From positions 1-15,841 of the forward strand of contig CAMPHF010000017.1 in assembly GCA_946885915.1 (NCBI GenBank): a stretch of 15,841 nucleotides of DNA, given 5' to 3'. This document shows, piece by piece, positions 1-4,029 of this stretch (the first letter of the stretch is position 1; each line of letters begins with the position of its first letter). The notes beneath the pieces are model-generated. The model made no database searches and was not told where the DNA came from. It was given only the letters and a program-made list of their open reading frames with translations. A program made the translations under genes and the position numbers. The stretch comes from an uncultured Idiomarina sp. (GTDB lineage Bacteria > Pseudomonadota > Gammaproteobacteria > Enterobacterales > Alteromonadaceae).

Positions 1-51
1 GAAGGTGGCCGTACCGTAGGTGCAGGCGTAGTATCAAAAATCTTAGACTAA
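1..51 (+). CDS. tuf: Elongation factor Tu, C-terminal end only (partial)
   Basis: This is the last 16 codons plus a TAA stop of an EF-Tu gene; the rest lies upstream of the window. The translated end reads EGGRTVGAGVVSKILD, the typical C-terminus of bacterial EF-Tu domain 3. EF-Tu is the cytoplasmic GTPase that delivers aminoacyl-tRNA to the ribosomal A site. Its position before tRNA-Trp, secE and nusG matches the copy usually called tufB in gammaproteobacteria. A second tuf gene begins at 15736, so this genome carries two copies flanking the block. Only the tail is visible, so completeness cannot be judged. Confidence 0.93.
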   Translation, partial: EGGRTVGAGVVSKILD

Positions 52-72
52 GTTTGACTTAGCTAACGATTG

Positions 73-99
73 AAAAAGGCTCCCACGGGAGCCTTTTTT
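73..99 (+). terminator. Intrinsic terminator of the upstream tuf gene
   Basis: A GGCTCCC/GGGAGCC stem (78-84 with 87-93; the inner C-G pair probably opens to give a four-base loop) is preceded by five A and followed by six T. It lies 22 bases after the tuf stop codon. The flanking A and T tracts make it potentially active in both directions. It separates tuf from the trpT-secE-nusG unit. Confidence 0.93.
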
Positions 100-135
100 G
101 TGGCTTAGCAATCACACTTCCACGCCACGCTGCTA

Positions 136-163
136 TTGCATCAACAAGCGCAATCGGTATAAT
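136..163 (+). promoter_or_regulatory. Sigma70 promoter for trpT-secE-nusG
   Basis: The -35 box TTGCAT (136-141) and a perfect -10 box TATAAT (158-163) are 16 bases apart. The bases after the -10 box (ACGGCGTCC) are GC-rich, the discriminator type found at stringently controlled stable-RNA promoters. Transcription would start near 170, leaving about 78 bases of 5' leader to be removed from the tRNA. The start site is inferred. Confidence 0.82.
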
Positions 164-247
164 ACGGCGTCCATTCCATCACCGTTACCTCCCGAACTTA
201 CATTCATGTGGTTTTCAGTGTTGGAATCTTTGAGTTAGAAGCATTGC

Positions 248-324
248 AGGGGTGTAGTTCCAATTGGTAGAACAGCGGTCTCCAAAACCGACGGTTGGGG
301 GTTCGAATCCCTCCACCCCTGCCA
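248..324 (+). tRNA. trpT: tRNA-Trp (anticodon CCA)
   Basis: A complete cloverleaf can be read. The acceptor stem is AGGGGTG (248-254) with CACCCCT (314-320). There is a D arm with AATTGGTAG, an anticodon loop CTCCAAA with anticodon CCA, and a T arm with GTTCGAATC. Discriminator G321 is followed by an encoded CCA (322-324). The sequence is very close to E. coli tRNA-Trp, with one extra D-loop base giving 77 nt including CCA. It decodes UGG. No terminator is visible between it and secE, so it is probably cut out of a tRNA-mRNA transcript by RNase P and 3' processing enzymes. Confidence 0.97.
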
Positions 325-371
325 GAATTCGCAAGCGCTAGCCACTAACGTAAACCGCAGGATTGGAAAGA

Positions 372-752
372 ATGAGTGCACAAACTGAAACGCAAACCAG
401 CTCACTCGATGGCCTAAAATGGCTGATCGTTGTTGCTTTATTGGCAGCCGCAGTGGTTGGCAACTACTACTATGGCGAGCAAGTTTCCATCTTATATCGT
501 GCGATTGGCGTAGTCGTGTTGGTGGCTGTTGCCGCCGGTGTTGCCGCCGTAACCGGTAAAGGTCGTCAATTTTTAACCTTCGCCAAAGAGAGCCGCACCG
601 AAGTACGCAAAGTGGTGTGGCCGACTCGGCAAGAAGCAACCCAAACCACGCTGATTATTGCGGTTGCTACCGCAATTATTGCGTTGTTACTGTGGGGCAT
701 GGACGCTATTTTAGTCCGCATCGTTGGTTTTCTCACCGGACTGGAGTTTTAA
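372..752 (+). CDS. secE: Preprotein translocase subunit SecE
   Basis: SecE is the small essential membrane subunit of the SecYEG channel; it clamps and stabilises SecY during protein export and insertion at the inner membrane. The 126 aa product matches the usual three-helix proteobacterial form (E. coli 127 aa). Hydrophobic segments lie at about residues 16-34, 42-61 and 93-116. An amphipathic stretch at about 64-79 precedes the conserved VVWPTRQE motif (81-88) before the last helix, which is the functional core. The ATG at 372 is chosen because AGGA (359-362) sits nine bases upstream; an in-frame TTG at 363 would add only three residues and has no better ribosome site. It follows tRNA-Trp and ends three bases before nusG, so the two proteins are probably translationally linked. 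Confidence 0.97.
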   Translation: MSAQTETQTSSLDGLKWLIVVALLAAAVVGNYYYGEQVSILYRAIGVVVLVAVAAGVAAVTGKGRQFLTFAKESRTEVRKVVWPTRQEATQTTLIIAVATAIIALLLWGMDAILVRIVGFLTGLEF

Positions 753-755
753 ACA

Positions 756-1298
756 ATGAGCGAATTGAAAAAACGCTGGTACGTCGTGCAAGCATTTTCT
801 GGCTACGAAGGCCGGGTCGCGCAATCGTTGCGTGAGTACATCAAAATGCATGGTATGGAAGACAAGTTCGGTGAAGTATTAGTACCTACCGAAGAAGTCG
901 TTGAAATGCGTGCTGGCCAACGCCGCAAAAGCGAGCGCAAGTTCTTCCCAGGCTATGTTTTAGTTGAGATGGCGATGGACGAAGAAAGCTGGCACTTAGT
1001 GAAGAGCATTCCACGAGTGTTAGGATTCATTGGCGGAACTGCTGAACGTCCAGCACCCATTTCACAGCGTGAAGCTGACACTATTTTGAATCGTCTGAAT
1101 GAATCAGTCGATAAGCCACGGCCGAAAACAATGTTTGAACCGGGCGAAGTGGTGCGGGTTAACGATGGTCCGTTTGCTGACTTTAACGGCACCGTAGAAA
1201 GTGTTGATTACGATAAAAGCCGCGTGACGGTATCGGTCTCCATTTTCGGTCGCGCAACACCAGTAGAGTTAGAATTTAGTCAAGTCGAAAAAGGCTAG
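756..1298 (+). CDS. nusG: Transcription termination/antitermination factor NusG
   Basis: NusG binds the clamp helices of RNA polymerase through its N-terminal NGN domain, suppresses backtracking, and uses its C-terminal KOW domain to contact either Rho or ribosomal protein S10, coupling transcription to translation. The product is 180 aa (E. coli 181). The NGN domain covers about residues 5-115, with the conserved [11 protein letters not shown] start and the [10 protein letters not shown] strand (63-72). After a linker, the KOW domain spans about 127-180, with [17 protein letters not shown] at its core. The ATG at 756 has GGAG at 743-746 upstream. The next transcription unit's promoter begins seven bases after the stop codon. 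Confidence 0.97.
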   Translation: MSELKKRWYVVQAFSGYEGRVAQSLREYIKMHGMEDKFGEVLVPTEEVVEMRAGQRRKSERKFFPGYVLVEMAMDEESWHLVKSIPRVLGFIGGTAERPAPISQREADTILNRLNESVDKPRPKTMFEPGEVVRVNDGPFADFNGTVESVDYDKSRVTVSVSIFGRATPVELEFSQVEKG

Positions 1299-1304
1299 GC
1301 TGTA

Positions 1305-1333
1305 TTGATCTTGGACAAGAATTGGTCTACAAT
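1305..1333 (+). promoter_or_regulatory. Sigma70 promoter for rplK-rplA (and downstream genes)
   Basis: The -35 box TTGATC (1305-1310) and -10 box TACAAT (1328-1333) have an ideal 17-base spacer. The discriminator TCGCGTCC is GC-rich, as in ribosomal and stable-RNA promoters under ppGpp control. The predicted start is near 1340, so the transcript begins close to the T tract at 1342-1347. E. coli has its main L11 promoter at the same place. Confidence 0.82.
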
Positions 1334-1347
1334 TCGCGTCCTTTTTT
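1313..1347 (+). terminator. Probable intrinsic terminator for trpT-secE-nusG, overlapping the rplK promoter
   Basis: GGAC (1313-1316) pairs with GTCC (1338-1341), and GAATTG (1319-1324) pairs with CAATTC (1330-1335) around a five-base loop, with a 2x2 internal mismatch. The stem is followed directly by six T (1342-1347). It starts 14 bases after the nusG stop. The rplK -10 box lies in the hairpin's loop and right arm. RNA arriving from nusG would fold into the hairpin, whereas RNA started at the promoter would lack it. The 2x2 mismatch makes the stem less than ideal, so strength is uncertain. Confidence 0.65.
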
Positions 1348-1351
1348 ACCT

Positions 1352-1400
1352 AGGGGAGCCGTTTGAGCAAGTTTTCCTCAGCTTTTTAGAGCTTGCGAGG
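1352..1400 (+). promoter_or_regulatory. Probable L1-binding leader of the rplK-rplA mRNA
   Basis: The untranslated leader before rplK can fold with CCTC (1376-1379) pairing GAGG (1397-1400) and AGCT (1380-1383) pairing AGCT (1390-1393), leaving a one-sided TGC bulge. Alternatively GCAAG (1367-1371) pairs with CTTGC (1392-1396). Two short helices with an asymmetric loop, just upstream of rplK, is what is expected for the mRNA mimic of the 23S site bound by free L1, which represses L11 and L1 synthesis in E. coli. Position and shape support this; binding is inferred. Confidence 0.6.
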
Positions 1401-1429
1401 CGTTACACCCATTCAATAGAGGAAGTATC

Positions 1430-1861
1430 ATGGCGAAGAAAGTCAATGCCATCATTAAGCTGCAAGTAGCAGCTGGTGCGGCGAACCCGTCACCTCCGGT
1501 TGGTCCTGCGTTGGGTCAACACGGTGTGAACATCATGGAATTCTGTAAAGCGTTCAACGCGGCAACTGATCAGCTTGAAAAAGGCGCGCCAGTTCCAGTT
1601 GAAATTACGGTGTTCGAAGATCGTTCATTCACCTTCATCACTAAAACCCCTCCAGCCGCCTTCTTGTTGAAGAAAGCTGCCGGCATTAAGAGTGGTTCAG
1701 GTCGTCCTAACACTGAAAAAGTGGGCACTGTAACGCGTGCGCAATTAGAAGAAATTGCGAAAGTGAAAGAGCCTGACTTAACCGCCGCTGACTTAGACGC
1801 AGCAGTTCGCACTATCGCAGGTTCTGCGCGTGCGATGGGCCTGAATGTGGAGGGCTTATAA
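1430..1861 (+). CDS. rplK: 50S ribosomal protein L11 (uL11)
   Basis: L11 binds the GTPase-associated region of 23S rRNA (around 1051-1108 in E. coli numbering) at the base of the stalk, assists EF-G and release-factor function, and is required for RelA activation by uncharged tRNA. The product is 143 aa, close to E. coli's 142. The N-terminal domain carries the proline-rich loop [17 protein letters not shown] (about 19-35), the region contacted by thiostrepton-class antibiotics. The C-terminal rRNA-binding domain holds [14 protein letters not shown] and the conserved ARAMGL near the end. A strong GAGGAAG ribosome site (1419-1425) precedes the ATG. The stop codon is one base from the rplA start, implying coupled translation. 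Confidence 0.98.
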   Translation: MAKKVNAIIKLQVAAGAANPSPPVGPALGQHGVNIMEFCKAFNAATDQLEKGAPVPVEITVFEDRSFTFITKTPPAAFLLKKAAGIKSGSGRPNTEKVGTVTRAQLEEIAKVKEPDLTAADLDAAVRTIAGSARAMGLNVEGL

Positions 1862-1862
1862 G

Positions 1863-2558
1863 ATGGCTAAATTAACAAAACGTGCAAAATTAATTCGTGA
1901 GAAAGTTCAAACTCGCGATTACGACATCAACGAAGCGTTGACGTTGTTGAAAGAATTAGCGACTGCGAAATTTGTTGAAAGCGTAGACGTTGCTGTCAAT
2001 CTTGGCATCGATGCACGTAAATCAGATCAAAACGTTCGTGGCGCAACTGTATTACCAAATGGTACTGGTCGTGACGTTCGCGTTGCGGTGTTTACCTCTG
2101 GCGCTAACGCTGAGAAAGCGAAAGCAGCTGGTGCTGACTTCGTTGGTATGGAAGATCTTGCTGACCAAGTGAAGAAAGGCATGATGGACTTTGACGTTGT
2201 CGTTGCTTCTCCAGATGCAATGCGCGTTGTTGGTCAGTTAGGTCAAGTGTTAGGCCCACGTGGTTTAATGCCAAACCCGAAAACTGGTACCGTAACCCCT
2301 GACGTGGCGACAGCGGTAACTAACGCTAAGTCTGGTCAGGTTCGTTATCGTAACGACAAAGCCGGTATCATTCATGCAACTATCGGCAAAGTAAGCTTTG
2401 AAAACCAGCAGTTGCAAGAAAACTTAGAAGCATTATTGGCAGCTTTGAAAAAAGCCAAGCCAGCTTCTGCGAAAGGTCAGTTCATCAAACGCGTTAGCTT
2501 GTCGACCACGATGGGCGCAGGCGTTGCAATCGACCAGAGCACTATTGCTGCAGTTTAA
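1863..2558 (+). CDS. rplA: 50S ribosomal protein L1 (uL1), operon repressor
   Basis: L1 forms the mobile stalk beside the ribosomal E site and helps release deacylated tRNA. Free L1 also represses translation of its own mRNA by binding the rplK leader. The product is 231 aa (E. coli 234). Domain I is split between the N- and C-termini around an inserted domain II. The conserved run [19 protein letters not shown] lies at about 127-145, and an rRNA-contacting [14 protein letters not shown] segment at about 37-50. The ATG at 1863 is preceded by GGAGGG (1849-1854), which lies inside the end of rplK. An in-frame GTG at 1845 inside rplK was not chosen because the MAKLTKR start at 1863 matches the family. 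Confidence 0.98.
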   Translation: MAKLTKRAKLIREKVQTRDYDINEALTLLKELATAKFVESVDVAVNLGIDARKSDQNVRGATVLPNGTGRDVRVAVFTSGANAEKAKAAGADFVGMEDLADQVKKGMMDFDVVVASPDAMRVVGQLGQVLGPRGLMPNPKTGTVTPDVATAVTNAKSGQVRYRNDKAGIIHATIGKVSFENQQLQENLEALLAALKKAKPASAKGQFIKRVSLSTTMGAGVAIDQSTIAAV

Positions 2559-2567
2559 TCGCGGCAA

Positions 2568-2583
2568 GCTAAAGAAGTTTAGC
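2568..2583 (+). other. Perfect 6-bp hairpin after rplA
   Basis: GCTAAA (2568-2573) pairs perfectly with TTTAGC (2578-2583) around a GAAG loop, nine bases after the rplA stop. No T tract follows, so it is not a standard terminator. It could protect the rplKA mRNA 3' end or mark a processing site; this is inference. Confidence 0.5.
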
Positions 2584-2598
2584 GTGACCTATTAAAGG

Positions 2599-2626
2599 TT
2601 GCGGTTGGATAGAAAGGGCGTATAAT
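2599..2626 (+). promoter_or_regulatory. Internal sigma70 promoter for rplJ-rplL-rpoBC
   Basis: A perfect TATAAT (2621-2626) lies 16 bases after TTGCGG (2599-2604). E. coli also has an internal promoter between rplA and rplJ. Unlike the other three promoters here, the bases after the -10 box are AT-rich (TTTTATCC). The predicted start near 2633 would place the whole L10 leader in the transcript. Confidence 0.7.
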
Positions 2627-2654
2627 TTTTATCCGATTTTCAAAGGTTTGTGGG

Positions 2655-2763
2655 TTGGAGCTGCCACTTTCAGAAAAAGTGAAGTGGCTCCCGTCCAAGA
2701 CCGCAGGTGTATCGCGAGGCCTACGTCGGCAAAGCGACACTTAATTTCCTGCGCAGATGGTGA
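2655..2763 (+). promoter_or_regulatory. L10(L12) autoregulatory leader RNA of rplJ
   Basis: This matches the ribosomal protein L10 leader family. A first hairpin runs from GGAG (2657-2660) to GCTCC (2687-2691), with GCCACTT (2663-2669) pairing AAGTGGC (2682-2688). The kink-turn arm follows: CGCAGG (2702-2707) pairs CCTGCG (2748-2753), an inner arm has TCGC (2712-2715) with GCGA (2734-2737), and the conserved GTCCAAGACCGCAGGTG and CTTAAT segments are present. The L10-L7/L12 complex binds this structure and represses rplJ translation. The inner arm is longer than in E. coli, with an added GCC/GGC helix at 2719-2721 and 2728-2730. Confidence 0.92.
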
Positions 2764-2875
2764 TATCCGACTCAGACTCTCTGGGTAAGCGATTCACCGT
2801 AACAAACGGTCGTGCTGTTCGGCGGCCATTTTGTAACGACGAAGTCGAAAGACTTCAAATGAAGAGGTGATATCA
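2759..2875 (+). promoter_or_regulatory. Distal rplJ leader with repeat and hairpins reaching the ribosome site
   Basis: The nonamer GGTGATATC occurs twice, at the end of the L10-binding arm (2759-2767) and across the rplJ ribosome-binding region (2866-2874). TGATATC (2761-2767) can pair with GATATCA (2869-2875), and TCACC (2794-2798) is complementary to GGTGA in either copy. Between them are ACCGT/ACGGT (2796-2800 with 2806-2810) and a perfect GAAGTC-GAAA-GACTTC tetraloop hairpin (2841-2856). CTTC (2853-2856) can instead pair with GAAG (2861-2864), which touches the ribosome site. These mutually exclusive pairings suggest translational control; function is inferred. The rest of the 2559-2875 gap is covered by the hairpin, promoter and L10 leader entries. 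Confidence 0.55.
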
Positions 2876-3394
2876 GTGGCACTAGGTTTAGTAGCAAAAA
2901 AAGCCATCGTTAAAGAAGTTAACGAAGTGGCTTCAAAGGCTCTATCCGTCGCTGTTGCTGAGTATCGCGGAATGGAAGTAGCGCACATGACGGCGCTGCG
3001 TAAGCTTGCTCGCGAGCAAGGTGTTCACGTACAGGTTATTCGTAACACTTTAGCGAAACGCGCATTAGCTGATACGCAGTTCGGCGATATGGACGCTGCA
3101 CTTAAAGGTCCTTTGCTTTATGGATTCTCTTTGGATGCGCCAGGCGGTGCCGCGCGTTTGTTCAAAGATTTCTCTAAAGATAACAAACACCTGAAAGTAA
3201 CTGCTCTGTCAATCGGTAACGGTTTGATGGGCGCAGATAAGCTTGATGCAGTAGCATCACTTCCGACTCGCGACGAAGCATTGGCGAAATTGCTGGCCAC
3301 CTTCAAAGCGCCTGTTAGTAAGTTCGTTCGCACTATCAACGAAGTTCCTACTAAATTTGTGCGTGTGTTGGCGGCAATTAAAGACGCTAAATAG
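2876..3394 (+). CDS. rplJ: 50S ribosomal protein L10 (uL10)
   Basis: L10 anchors the L7/L12 dimers to the 23S rRNA to form the stalk that recruits translation GTPases; with L12 it also represses its own mRNA. The product is 172 aa starting at GTG 2876, giving [14 protein letters not shown], which aligns with E. coli MALNL; AGAGG (2863-2867) lies eight bases upstream. Another in-frame GTG at 2867 overlaps the ribosome site and is rejected. The rRNA-binding N-terminal domain includes [10 protein letters not shown] (54-63). The C-terminal helix carrying L12 dimers (about 130-172) is 10 residues longer than in E. coli and shows an internal near-repeat, [10 protein letters not shown] followed by [11 protein letters not shown], so it may carry an extra L12 dimer. 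Confidence 0.96.
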   Translation: MALGLVAKKAIVKEVNEVASKALSVAVAEYRGMEVAHMTALRKLAREQGVHVQVIRNTLAKRALADTQFGDMDAALKGPLLYGFSLDAPGGAARLFKDFSKDNKHLKVTALSIGNGLMGADKLDAVASLPTRDEALAKLLATFKAPVSKFVRTINEVPTKFVRVLAAIKDAK

Positions 3395-3444
3395 AGACGG
3401 TTTTTTAACCAAATTTTTATTTATAACCCCAGGAGTTTTGAGTT

Positions 3445-3816
3445 ATGGCTCTTACTAAAGAAGACATTTTGAACGCAATCGCTGAAATGCCAGTGATGGA
3501 ATTGGTTGAGTTGATCGAAGCCGCTGAAGAAAAATTCGGCGTTGACGCATCAGCATCTGTTGCAGTAGCAGCTCCAGCAGCCGCAGCCGCAGCTGTTGAA
3601 GAAAAAACTGAATTCGACGTTATCTTGAAAGCCGCTGGCGCTAACAAAGTATCTGCTATCAAAGCAGTACGTGCAGCAACTGGTCTTGGCTTGAAAGAAG
3701 CGAAAGAATTGGTTGAATCAGCTCCAGTAGCTGTGAAAGAAGGCATCGCGAAAGCTGACGCCGAAGCGCTGAAAAAAGAGCTTGAAGAAGCTGGCGCGGA
3801 AGTTGAAGTTAAGTAA
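3445..3816 (+). CDS. rplL: 50S ribosomal protein L7/L12 (bL12)
   Basis: L7/L12 is the multicopy acidic stalk protein that binds EF-G, EF-Tu, IF2 and RF3 and stimulates GTP hydrolysis. The product is 123 aa (E. coli 121). An N-terminal helical dimerisation and L10-binding domain (about 1-33) is joined by an alanine/valine-rich flexible hinge (about 37-52) to a compact C-terminal domain with the conserved [20 protein letters not shown] run (68-87), the factor-binding face. AGGAG (3431-3435) lies nine bases before the ATG, a strong site consistent with synthesis at several copies per L10. The gap from rplJ is 50 bases. Codon use is strongly biased, as expected for a very abundant protein. Confidence 0.98.
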   Translation: MALTKEDILNAIAEMPVMELVELIEAAEEKFGVDASASVAVAAPAAAAAAVEEKTEFDVILKAAGANKVSAIKAVRAATGLGLKEAKELVESAPVAVKEGIAKADAEALKKELEEAGAEVEVK

Positions 3817-3853
3817 GCGAACGCTTGCAAAAAAAATGGCCGCATAGGCCGAG

Positions 3854-3884
3854 GGCTGGTGACTTTTGGGTCGCCAGCCTTTTT
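3854..3884 (+). terminator. Attenuator between rplL and rpoB
   Basis: GGCTGGTGAC (3854-3863) pairs along all ten positions (one T-G wobble) with GTCGCCAGCC (3870-3879) around a six-base loop, followed by five T. In E. coli a partial terminator at this place lets only a fraction of polymerases reach rpoB, so that far more L7/L12 than polymerase subunits is made. The same role is inferred here. A small GGCC-GCATA-GGCC hairpin (3838-3850) sits just upstream. Confidence 0.88.
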
Positions 3885-3910
3885 GCGCTGTTAAGCATGT
3901 ATCATTTTTG

Positions 3911-3999
3911 CCCGTAGTTGGGGTGCATGCTCGCGGTGACAAAAACGGGAACAACAGATATTAGCTACATCTGTTATTAACCATCAAACCTGGTGGTTA
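3911..3999 (+). other. Structured rplL-rpoB intercistronic RNA (possible processing site)
   Basis: After the attenuator, CCCGT (3911-3915) can pair with ACGGG (3945-3949). It is followed by two closely spaced hairpins: AACAGAT (3953-3959) with ATCTGTT (3969-3975), and TAACCA (3978-3983) with TGGTTA (3994-3999). E. coli has an RNase III cleavage region in the equivalent spacer, so these stems may be processing or mRNA-stability elements. No convincing separate rpoB promoter is visible. Confidence 0.5.
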
Positions 4000-4029
4000 G
4001 GGTCATCAATCAGCTAGCTGAGGAACCCC

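Noticed and set aside
235..639. A 134-codon minus-strand frame covering tRNA-Trp and the start of secE
   Set aside because: It overlaps a certain tRNA gene and a certain protein gene and has no family features.
1845..1862. Upstream GTG start that would extend L1 by six residues
   Set aside because: It lies within rplK and overlaps the ribosome site for the ATG at 1863, whose product aligns with the family N-terminus.
2607..2634. GGATA/TATCC inverted repeat around the rplJ -10 box, resembling the nusG/rplK overlap
   Set aside because: Only five pairs around an 18-base loop and no T tract follows; too weak to call a terminator.
3417..3845. A 142-codon minus-strand frame opposite rplL, rich in Ala and Ser
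   Set aside because: The composition is the mirror of the Ala/Glu-rich L7/L12 codons; it is a shadow frame.
3883..3911. Possible separate rpoB promoter (TTGCGC and TATCAT)
   Set aside because: The boxes are only about 11 bases apart and the extended -10 spacing is wrong, so no promoter is supported.
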